Shown piece by piece: positions 1-5,746 of a DNA stretch of 5,828 nucleotides (position 1 is its first letter; each line of letters starts with the position of its first letter). Source of the stretch: an uncultured Tannerella sp. (GTDB lineage: Bacteria; Bacteroidota; Bacteroidia; Bacteroidales; Tannerellaceae); contig CALHPT010000112.1 in assembly GCA_938036405.1 (NCBI GenBank), forward strand, positions 1 through 5,828. The letters are read 5' to 3'. Both the position numbers and the translations under genes were made by a program. The notes beneath the pieces are model-generated. The model was not told the origin of the DNA, searched no databases, and saw only the letters and a list, made by a program, of their open reading frames with translations.

Positions 1-58
1 AAAATCTAGGATCAGAGAAACAGCCCCACCCTAACCCGCCGCCTATCTTGGTTTATTC

Positions 59-66
59 TACTTTCG
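59..66 (+). promoter_or_regulatory. Possible -7 promoter element for ahcY
   Basis: TACTTTCG matches the Bacteroidetes -7 consensus TAnnTTTG at all but one fixed position and lies 36 bases upstream of the ahcY start. No convincing TTTG -33 box sits 17-23 bases further up, so the call is weak. The rest of bases 1-102 shows no gene and no terminator; it has a C-rich stretch (21-43) and then an A-rich leader before the ATG. Confidence 0.25.
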
Positions 67-102
67 CGGCCAATTCATTCAAAATAAAACAGAGAGACCA
101 TC

Positions 103-1521
103 ATGGTAAAAGAATCAACGGAAAAACTGCCCTACAAAGTGGCAGACATCAGCCTGGCCGACTTCGGCCGTAAAGAGATCGAAATCGCCGAACATGAAAT
201 GCCGGGCCTCATGGCCCTGCGCGAGAAATACGCTGGGAAGAAACCTCTGGCCGGCGCACGCATCATGGGCTCGCTCCACATGACCATCCAGACCGCCGTC
301 CTTATCGAGACACTCGTCGATCTGGGTGCCGACGTACGTTGGGCCAGCTGCAACATCTTCTCCACACAAGACCATGCCGCAGCAGCCATCGCCGCCGCTG
401 GCGTACCTGTCTTCGCGTGGAAGGGCGAGACGCTTGAGGAATACTGGTGGTGCACAAACGAAGCCCTCAGCTTCCCCGGCGGTAAGGGTCCGAACATGAT
501 CGTCGACGACGGTGGCGATGCCTCCCTGCTCGTACACCAGGGCTATGCAGCCGAGAACAACCCTACGCTGCTCGATCGCAAGGGCAGCAACAAAGAGGAA
601 CAAGTGATCATCGACCTACTCAAGTCTGTTCACGCCGCCACACCTACGCGCTGGCACGACATGCTGAAGGAAATGCGGGGCGTATCCGAAGAGACGACCA
701 CCGGCGTACATCGCCTCTATCAGATGATGGAGCGCGGCGAACTGCTTGTGCCTGCCATCAACGTGAACGACTCTGTGACGAAGTCGAAGTTCGACAACCT
801 CTACGGCTGCCGCGAATCCCTAGCTGACGGCATCAAGCGTGCTACGGACGTGATGATCGCCGGTAAGGTGGTCGTCGTGGCTGGCTACGGCGACGTCGGC
901 AAAGGCTGCTCGCACTCCATGCGCTCTTACGGTGCCCGCGTGCTCGTTACCGAGATCGACCCCATCTGCGCCCTGCAAGCCGCTATGGAAGGCTTCGAGG
1001 TGACCACCATGGAGGAGGCCGTGAAGGAGGGTAACATCTTCGTCACCACCACCGGCAATTGCGACGTCATCACTATCGATCACATGAGCCAAATGAAGGA
1101 TCAGGCCATCGTCTGCAACATCGGCCACTTCGACAATGAGATCCAGGTAGACCAGCTGGAGAACTTCCCCGGCATCGTCCGTCTGAACATCAAGCCGCAG
1201 GTCGACAAGTACACCTTCCCCGACGGTCACTCCATCTTCCTCTTGGCTGAAGGTCGCCTCGTGAACCTGGGTTGTGCCACCGGCCACGCATCGTTCGTGA
1301 TGAGTAACTCCTTCACCAACCAGACGCTGGCCCAGCTCGACCTCTGGCAGAAGGACTACAAGCCGGGCGTCTACTGCTTGCCCAAGTACCTCGACGAGGA
1401 AGTGGCCCGCCTGCACTTGGCTCGCATCGGCGTCAAGCTCTCGAAGCTGACCCAAAAGCAGGCTGACTACATCGGCGTCCCCGTCGATGGACCGTTCAAG
1501 TCTGAGATTTACCGGTATTGA
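103..1521 (+). CDS. ahcY: Adenosylhomocysteinase (S-adenosyl-L-homocysteine hydrolase)
   Basis: This cytosolic NAD-dependent enzyme reversibly splits S-adenosylhomocysteine into adenosine and homocysteine. That relieves product inhibition of SAM-dependent methyltransferases and feeds methionine regeneration. The 472-residue protein is complete. Visible landmarks are H59 in GSLHMT, the segment CNIFSTQDHAAAA (83-95), DDGGD (135-139), and NVNDSVTKSKFDN (220-232), whose K227, D231 and N232 align with human K186, D190 and N191. The NAD-binding loop GYGDVGKG is at 261-268, and the C-terminal KSEIYRY has K466 and Y470 in the positions that reach the neighbouring subunit's cofactor. It is about 40 residues longer than the human enzyme. 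The extra block lies around residues 150-190, just after DDGGD, as in many bacterial homologues. The ATG at 103 gives the expected N-terminus; the leader is A-rich without a clear Shine-Dalgarno site. Two hairpin terminators follow, so it looks monocistronic at its 3' end. Confidence 0.98.
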   Translation: MVKESTEKLPYKVADISLADFGRKEIEIAEHEMPGLMALREKYAGKKPLAGARIMGSLHMTIQTAVLIETLVDLGADVRWASCNIFSTQDHAAAAIAAAGVPVFAWKGETLEEYWWCTNEALSFPGGKGPNMIVDDGGDASLLVHQGYAAENNPTLLDRKGSNKEEQVIIDLLKSVHAATPTRWHDMLKEMRGVSEETTTGVHRLYQMMERGELLVPAINVNDSVTKSKFDNLYGCRESLADGIKRATDVMIAGKVVVVAGYGDVGKGCSHSMRSYGARVLVTEIDPICALQAAMEGFEVTTMEEAVKEGNIFVTTTGNCDVITIDHMSQMKDQAIVCNIGHFDNEIQVDQLENFPGIVRLNIKPQVDKYTFPDGHSIFLLAEGRLVNLGCATGHASFVMSNSFTNQTLAQLDLWQKDYKPGVYCLPKYLDEEVARLHLARIGVKLSKLTQKQADYIGVPVDGPFKSEIYRY

Positions 1522-1551
1522 CAGTAGGCTGTCTATACTGTCAATTTGTTT
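1517..1551 (+). terminator. First ahcY terminator hairpin, including the stop codon
   Basis: ATTGACAGTA (1517-1526) pairs perfectly with TACTGTCAAT (1536-1545) across a 9-base loop, and is followed by the T-rich run TTGTTT. The ahcY TGA stop (1519-1521) is part of the left arm. The stem is AT-rich and the T-run is interrupted, so on its own it may be a weak terminator. Confidence 0.55.
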
Positions 1552-1567
1552 AATTGTTAGTTGTTGG

Positions 1568-1610
1568 AGGTCGGGCATTGGACGCGAGTCCCGTGCCCGA
1601 CCTATTTTTT
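1568..1610 (+). terminator. Second, strong Rho-independent terminator of ahcY
   Basis: AGGTCGGGCA (1568-1577) pairs perfectly with TGCCCGACCT (1594-1603). Inside it, after a small TT/CG internal loop, GGAC (1580-1583) pairs with GTCC (1588-1591) around the GNRA-type tetraloop GCGA. One A and then six Ts (1605-1610) follow. This is a textbook intrinsic terminator, oriented to stop ahcY transcription before the response-regulator promoter. Confidence 0.9.
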
Positions 1611-1660
1611 ACACCTACACCCCGCGATCGGAGCGTACCAAACACCCTGTGTATCGGCAC

Positions 1661-1690
1661 TTTTTTCAGCAAGGAAAAGCTATATTTTTG
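1661..1690 (+). promoter_or_regulatory. Bacteroidetes-type promoter of the response regulator
   Basis: TATTTTTG (1683-1690) is an exact match to TAnnTTTG. The T-run at 1661-1666 can serve as a degenerate -33 element, with about 18 bases between it and the -7 box. Transcription would start near 1697 and leave a leader of about 35 bases. The site lies between the ahcY terminator and the regulator start, where an independent promoter is expected. Confidence 0.55.
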
Positions 1691-1730
1691 CGGCCCAATG
1701 GTAATTTAAGACTACGAGAACCGGCTGATT

Positions 1731-2378
1731 ATGACGAACGTGATATTAGTGGACGACCACGAGCTCTTCCGGCTCGGCATACGCGGATCGCTCAAGAAGG
1801 CGAACGTCTGCATCTTGGGCGAAGCCGAGACTGGCAAGCAACTCTTCTCCCTCTTAAAAACGCTGCAACCGGACCTCATCTTTCTCGACATTATACTGCC
1901 CGACACGACCGGCATCGACATCGCCCGACGCCTACGGGCCTCGTTTCCGAATATCAAAATCCTCATCCTCTCGGCTGAGAACACCATTGAGACCGTCAGC
2001 GATCTGCTCCGCATTGGCATTGACGGCTTCATCAGCAAGCGACGCTGCAACTCCGTGGAGCTGACTAAGGCCGTCAAGGCGATCATGGAGGGCGAGAATT
2101 ACTACGGGCGCGACATCTCATCGCTGATGTACGAAATCGTGTCGATGAAGCGAAAAATGGCCAAAGAGGGGCCCGCGCTCTTCTCCGACCGCGAAGCCGA
2201 AATCATCCGCCTATCGCACGAAGGACTGACCGCACGCGAGATCAGCGAAAGACTCTGCATCAGTCGGCGCACTGTCGAAGGACATAAAATGCACATCTTC
2301 CAAAAGCTGGGCATCAACAATACCTACGAAATGCTCCAGTATGCCATCAAGTGTGGCATTATCAGCCCTGACGGCTGA
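1731..2378 (+). CDS. NarL/LuxR-family DNA-binding response regulator
   Basis: This is the phospho-controlled transcription factor of a two-component system. The N-terminal receiver domain (about 1-120) has the acidic pair D8-D9, the phospho-acceptor D53 in FLDIILPD, the switch residue S81 in LILSAEN, and the conserved K103. A linker of about 30 charged residues leads to a C-terminal LuxR-type helix-turn-helix (about 151-212) that opens FSDREAEIIRL. Its recognition region is REISERLCIS (169-178) followed by RRTVEGHK (179-186). At 215 residues it is the normal length for the NarL/FixJ class and has all receiver catalytic residues, so it should be phosphorylatable. No sensor kinase is in the window, which makes it locally an orphan. 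The ATG at 1731 places the acidic pair at the usual distance from the N-terminus. It lies upstream of, and in the same direction as, a TonB-dependent receptor; regulation of that receptor is possible but not shown. Its target and signal cannot be read from the sequence. Confidence 0.95.
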   Translation: MTNVILVDDHELFRLGIRGSLKKANVCILGEAETGKQLFSLLKTLQPDLIFLDIILPDTTGIDIARRLRASFPNIKILILSAENTIETVSDLLRIGIDGFISKRRCNSVELTKAVKAIMEGENYYGRDISSLMYEIVSMKRKMAKEGPALFSDREAEIIRLSHEGLTAREISERLCISRRTVEGHKMHIFQKLGINNTYEMLQYAIKCGIISPDG

Positions 2379-2411
2379 GGCTTCGTAGATCGGCGCATCT
2401 ACGAAGCCTCA
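2376..2411 (+). terminator. Perfect 15-bp hairpin at the regulator stop codon, no T-tract
   Basis: TGAGGCTTCGTAGAT (2376-2390) pairs without mismatch with ATCTACGAAGCCTCA (2397-2411) across the 6-base loop CGGCGC. The left arm starts with the TGA stop of the response regulator. Downstream is CGATCACTACACAC, with no T-run, and the opposite strand has none either. It may protect the mRNA 3' end, act as a Rho-associated or leaky terminator, or be a protein-binding palindrome. The hairpin itself is certain; its role as a terminator is not. Confidence 0.5.
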
Positions 2412-2453
2412 CGATCACTACACACACCGGAGAGCAGAAGAATTTTCTCCATA

Positions 2454-2461
2454 TACATTTT
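2454..2461 (+). promoter_or_regulatory. Possible -7 element for the TonB-dependent receptor
   Basis: TACATTTT resembles TAnnTTTG with its last base changed, and lies 26 bases upstream of the receptor start. No TTTG-like -33 box appears at the right distance. The gene may rely on an activator, on another promoter, or on read-through past the hairpin at 2376-2411. Confidence 0.25.
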
Positions 2462-2487
2462 ACACTACACACTAAACATCAACCGAA

Positions 2488-4791
2488 ATGAAAAGGAACT
2501 TCATCCTGAGTTTGCTTTTGTGTTCGGGGATGGCTAGCGCCGTACAGGCGCAACAGGCCGTACCGAACGAGTCCGTCGATCCGAACGAGGTCGACACCAC
2601 CCTCTATCTCAACGAGCACATCGTTGTGGCCCCCCGCATGAAGCGGCTGAGCCTCTTCCGACTGCCCGTCACGCTGGCCGAGACGCCGCTGACGATGGCC
2701 ATCGTCGACTCTAAGGCGCTGCGCGACCTGAACATCACCGACCTCTTGCAGATCAACAAGACGACGGCCGGTATCCGCGTCATGAACAACTACGGCGGCT
2801 TCCACATGTTCCGCGCACGCGGCATGGACGGCCTCGTACTGCTCTCGAACGGCATCCGCGACGAGCGCGCAGAGATCTACTCCTGCGCACCGACCTCATC
2901 GTTCGTCGGCGTCGACCGCGTGGAAGTGATCAAAGGGCCGTCGTCCGCACTGATTGGCCACTCGGCCATCGGCGGCATCATCAACGTGCTCTACAAGCAG
3001 CCTTCGGCACGCACGTCGGTCGACGCTCGCATCGCCTACGGCAGCTGGAACACGTACACGGCACAAGTGGGAGCTACCGGCGCCCTCTCGCCCACGGTCA
3101 ACTTCCGCCTCGATTACACCGGCATACTGAGCGATGGCTGGAGAGAAAACAGCCGCCGCTCGAACAACGTCTACGCTGCGGTTGACTTCCGCCCCAACGA
3201 CCGCAACAAGTTCTCCTTCTCGGCTATGGCTTACGACAACCGCGTGCATACCGATCCGGGTATCCCCCGCTTCCAGAGCGACATCTTCGACGAGAACGGC
3301 AACAAGGTCTACAGCAAGGGCGAAATCCCTGCGGGCCTTGATTTGGCCAAGACGACCCTCACGTACATCGGCGACCATTTGAACGACAAGCACATCTCCT
3401 CGACCAACATCTGGGAGCATCAGCTCTCGGACAACTGGCTGCTGAGGGACGTGCTCGGCTTCTCGTACAACACGCTGAGCTACCTCCAGTCGGAGGAGTT
3501 CTCACACCTGACGTCCAAGACGCCCGGCCGCTACAAACACTATTACATGAACGGCGACGAGAAGGTCTACATCAGCGTCGACTCCATCCTGCGCGAGCCC
3601 TTCCACTTCGATTACGACAACTACTACGCCGGCAACCAGCTCTCCGTGCAGGGTGAGTTTCAGGCCCTCGGCATGCGCCACCTCGCCTCCTTCGGCTACG
3701 ACTTCTCCTACATGAGCCTCAAGCGCTGGCAGGGACAGGTGTTCTCCGGCCCGGCTACGACGACGGTCATGTCTATCCGTAACCCGATCAACAACCCCGG
3801 CTACCTGGATGAGAAGTTCACGCGCATCGTCGACTTCATCGAGTATTACCACTCGCTGGCTGCCTTCGACCAGATCAACGTCACCGACCGCCTCGCGGCC
3901 ATGCTCGCCTTGCGCTACAACATATTCCGCCGCAACATAACGACCAGCAAATCGGACAACCGCGTCGTGACCGAAAAGGGTGAGCCCGCTATTCTTGTCG
4001 ACAACGCCCCGACCTTCAAGGTGGGCCTCGTCTACGAGCTCACGCCCGGCAACCGCGTCTACGCCTCCGTCTCCAACTCCTTCCGTCCCGTCCGCACCGT
4101 CGGCGAGAACACCTACGTCTACCTCGACAACAAGGGTCGCACCATCTCACCGAACGCCACCGGAAAGGTCTACGATCCCGAGCGCGGCATGCAGTACGAG
4201 GCCGGTATCCACTCCCGCATTGGCAACCTGCTGGCCCTCGAGCTGGCCGGCTTCCATATCGAGAAGACCAACATCGTGCAGAAGTTCGGCACGAACGCCG
4301 AAGGGAAGAGCGTGATCGGCCAGGTCGGCACCGTCCACTCTGACGGCTTCGAGATCGACGCCACCCTCACGCCCTCGCCTTACTTCGACCTCCGCGCAGG
4401 TTACACCCTGACGCTGGCCAAGGTGGGCGAATACTCCAGCACGGAGTTCGCCAAGTCCACCTTCAAAGGCAACTACCTGCCCTACTCGCCCGTGCACACG
4501 GCCTTCGGCTGGATCTTCCTGAACAACAACTCGGACAGCCACCGTCTGCGCCTCGGCCTCGGCTTTGACTACGCCAGCGAGTCGTACGCTGACCTGGCTA
4601 ACGTCATGCGTTTCGACCCCGCCTTCGTGGCCAACGCCATGGTGAGCTATCGCTACAACAAGTTCTGGACCCTGCAGCTAAACGCCGACAACCTCTTCGA
4701 TAAGCGCTACGCCAAGGCCGCCGAGAACACCATCCAATGGCTTCCCGAGCCGGGCCGCAACTTCACCCTTTCGGCCATCTTCCACATGTAA
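2488..4791 (+). CDS. TonB-dependent outer-membrane receptor, siderophore type
   Basis: This is a 22-stranded outer-membrane barrel with a plug, which imports ferric siderophores or similar ligands using energy from TonB-ExbB-ExbD. The 767-residue protein begins with a typical signal peptide (basic MKRN, hydrophobic 5-19, probable cleavage after A21 in VQA|QQ). A possible TonB box, EHIVVAP, is at 43-49. The plug (about 55-170) shows the hallmark VDRVEVIKGPSSALIG (142-157) followed by IGGIINVLYKQP. The remainder has alternating aromatic and polar strands of the barrel, including YASVSNSFRP and, near the end, LQLNADNLFDKRY. Length and plug match the FhuA/FecA class. There is no N-terminal carboxypeptidase-like domain and no SusD-like gene beside it, which argues against a SusC glycan transporter. 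The last residue is Met (FHM), where these barrels usually end in an aromatic; F765 is third from the end. The ATG at 2488 is chosen because it directly precedes the signal peptide. The substrate cannot be named from the sequence. Confidence 0.93.
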   Translation: MKRNFILSLLLCSGMASAVQAQQAVPNESVDPNEVDTTLYLNEHIVVAPRMKRLSLFRLPVTLAETPLTMAIVDSKALRDLNITDLLQINKTTAGIRVMNNYGGFHMFRARGMDGLVLLSNGIRDERAEIYSCAPTSSFVGVDRVEVIKGPSSALIGHSAIGGIINVLYKQPSARTSVDARIAYGSWNTYTAQVGATGALSPTVNFRLDYTGILSDGWRENSRRSNNVYAAVDFRPNDRNKFSFSAMAYDNRVHTDPGIPRFQSDIFDENGNKVYSKGEIPAGLDLAKTTLTYIGDHLNDKHISSTNIWEHQLSDNWLLRDVLGFSYNTLSYLQSEEFSHLTSKTPGRYKHYYMNGDEKVYISVDSILREPFHFDYDNYYAGNQLSVQGEFQALGMRHLASFGYDFSYMSLKRWQGQVFSGPATTTVMSIRNPINNPGYLDEKFTRIVDFIEYYHSLAAFDQINVTDRLAAMLALRYNIFRRNITTSKSDNRVVTEKGEPAILVDNAPTFKVGLVYELTPGNRVYASVSNSFRPVRTVGENTYVYLDNKGRTISPNATGKVYDPERGMQYEAGIHSRIGNLLALELAGFHIEKTNIVQKFGTNAEGKSVIGQVGTVHSDGFEIDATLTPSPYFDLRAGYTLTLAKVGEYSSTEFAKSTFKGNYLPYSPVHTAFGWIFLNNNSDSHRLRLGLGFDYASESYADLANVMRFDPAFVANAMVSYRYNKFWTLQLNADNLFDKRYAKAAENTIQWLPEPGRNFTLSAIFHM

Positions 4792-4799
4792 GGCAGACA

Positions 4800-5621
4800 T
4801 TATTCTTGAGAAAATTCTTCAGGGGCGCCGTCGACATCGTCGATGGGCGCCTCTTTCTTTTTGTACCGGCGCCGCTGACCGAGCATCTCGTGATACGTCC
4901 GTTTGGCCTCCCACACCGCCCGGTTCATCAGATCCACTAACCGCTCGATCGCCTCGCGCGCCTCGTCGGTCGTGGCCATGAAGTGTGCCGCCTCGACCAG
5001 CCGACAGGCCCGTTCGTAATACACGTCTGCCTCCCGGCGCGTCTCTCGCATCGTCGGCCGTTTATCATCCACGCGCTGTTTCACACGCTCCATGCTGAGC
5101 GACTCGTACGCCGTCGTCACCTCATGCAGCCGCTGCACCGTTGCCGTCAAGCCCAGCGTCTCCACCTCGGCCGTCAGCTCCTCCAGATCCTTCTCCAAGG
5201 CTGCGATGCGCCCGCTACGCGCCATCTTCGACCCGCCATGCTGCATGCCCCGAAACTGGCGCAGCTTAGCATCGAGCTTCAGCGCCGCCTCGCGCTTCGG
5301 CCCCTCCTGCAGGTACATATTCCCGCGGATAATGCCGAAAAAAGAGGCCAGCAATCGGCGTCGCTCCGCGTCTTTCTCGTTCATCAAAGGTGTAAAACGC
5401 GAGTACGTCCGCCCCTTCGACGGCGACTGGCACTCCATCATAATCAGCTCCCCCCAGCGCTCCATCATTCCTTTCGGAAATTGCACCAACTCCGGACTGA
5501 CATCCTGCAGCAGGTCGTATTGATCGCGGTGCAAACTGGCATGCAGCCCCACTTTGAAGCTCACACAGTTGCTCTCTTCGATCTTTACCGCACGCGGTAT
5601 CTTCAACGTCGCTTCGCTCAT
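4800..5621 (-). CDS. DUF6261-like helical protein of unknown function
   Basis: I recognise the pattern of a Bacteroidales family of unknown function (probably DUF6261), from memory and without a search. The 273-residue protein has no signal peptide, membrane segment or catalytic motif and looks mainly helical and cytoplasmic. Helical, charge-rich stretches run through the central part (about 80-180), including a likely coiled coil around 135-175 (IAALEKDLEELTAEVETLGL). A second helical block is at 190-247. The tail switches from strongly basic, RRRYKKK (250-256), to acidic, DDVDGAPEE (261-269). The central order of a charged helix entry (NEKDAERRRLLASFFGIIRG), a helix pair, TLGLTATVQRLHE and a final helical hairpin resembles other members. 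The ATG at 5621 follows a purine-rich AAGGGATAA leader (a possible ribosome binding site) and a good promoter. It converges on the TonB-dependent receptor with 8 bp between stops, and its last codons overlap that gene's terminator. Function unknown; the family assignment is moderately sure, the coding status very likely. Confidence 0.85.
   Translation of the reverse strand: MSEATLKIPRAVKIEESNCVSFKVGLHASLHRDQYDLLQDVSPELVQFPKGMMERWGELIMMECQSPSKGRTYSRFTPLMNEKDAERRRLLASFFGIIRGNMYLQEGPKREAALKLDAKLRQFRGMQHGGSKMARSGRIAALEKDLEELTAEVETLGLTATVQRLHEVTTAYESLSMERVKQRVDDKRPTMRETRREADVYYERACRLVEAAHFMATTDEAREAIERLVDLMNRAVWEAKRTYHEMLGQRRRYKKKEAPIDDVDGAPEEFSQE
4821..4863 (+). terminator. Intrinsic terminator of the receptor mRNA, inside the opposing gene
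   Basis: AGGGGCGCC (4821-4829) pairs with GGCGCCTCT (4846-4854), with one G-U wobble. Within it TCGAC (4831-4835) pairs with GTCGA (4839-4843) around the 3-base loop ATC, joined by a G-U pair and one bulged G. The T-rich run TTTCTTTTTG (4854-4863) follows on the + strand. The stem starts 29 bases after the receptor stop codon. It coincides with codons 256-267 of the minus-strand gene, so the same bases encode its C-terminal tail. On the minus strand no good T-run follows, so it works mainly for + transcription. Confidence 0.8.
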
Positions 5622-5650
5622 CTTGCTTATCCCTTTCGTATTAGTTCTCG

Positions 5651-5679
5651 CAAAAATACGACTTTGCCAGATTATAAAC
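5651..5679 (-). promoter_or_regulatory. Promoter of the DUF6261-like gene
   Basis: Read on the minus strand, TATTTTTG (5658 to 5651) is an exact TAnnTTTG match. It leaves 29 bases to the ATG. The only -33 candidate is GTTT (5679 to 5676), about 17 bases away, so it is both imperfect and a little close. This candidate box is part of the first 41-bp repeat unit. The arrangement suits a promoter that needs help from an upstream-bound activator, but that is inference. Confidence 0.5.
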
Positions 5680-5746
5680 AGCCACTTCCCCTTCCTGAAA
5701 AATTTACTCAGATTATAAACCGTGGCTTCCTGATTCTGGCAAAATC
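5660..5746. repeat. Long imperfect dyad upstream of the DUF6261-like gene
   Basis: GACTTTGCCAGA (5660-5671) is the inverse of TCTGGCAAAATC (5735-5746) at 11 of 12 positions. After internal loops of 8 and 7 bases, AGCCAC (5680-5685) is the exact inverse of GTGGCT (5722-5727). The arms enclose 36 bases centred near 5703. The left arm lies between the -7 box and the weak -33 box of the minus-strand promoter. It could be an operator, or the remnant of a small mobile repeat. Confidence 0.5.

Noticed and set aside
1..102. SAH or SAM riboswitch in the ahcY leader
   Set aside because: The leader is short, and I could not find the paired elements of the known SAM or SAH aptamers in it. Only a weak -7 element and A-rich sequence are seen, though the left edge may cut off part of the region.
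820..1578. Long minus-strand open frame (about 250 codons) inside ahcY
   Set aside because: It lies antisense to a perfectly conserved enzyme gene, and its composition is that of mirrored GC-rich codons, rich in V, D, H and L. No family pattern or separate promoter is visible.
1487..1978. Plus-strand frame of 163 codons spanning the ahcY end and the regulator start
   Set aside because: It runs through two terminators and overlaps the regulator in another frame. The translation has no recognisable domain and a low-complexity, Arg/His/Pro-rich character.
2488..4791. SusC-type glycan transporter
   Set aside because: The protein is shorter than typical SusC, has no N-terminal carboxypeptidase-like domain, and no SusD-like lipoprotein gene follows; the plug and barrel fit siderophore receptors better.
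2437..4820. Exact 13-base inverted pair GAAGAATTTTCTC (2437-2449) and GAGAAAATTCTTC (4808-4820) bracketing the receptor gene
   Set aside because: In a window this size about half such a 13-base match is expected by chance, and AT-rich sequence makes it likelier. No target-site duplication or terminal-repeat features accompany it, so a mobile-element reading is not supported.
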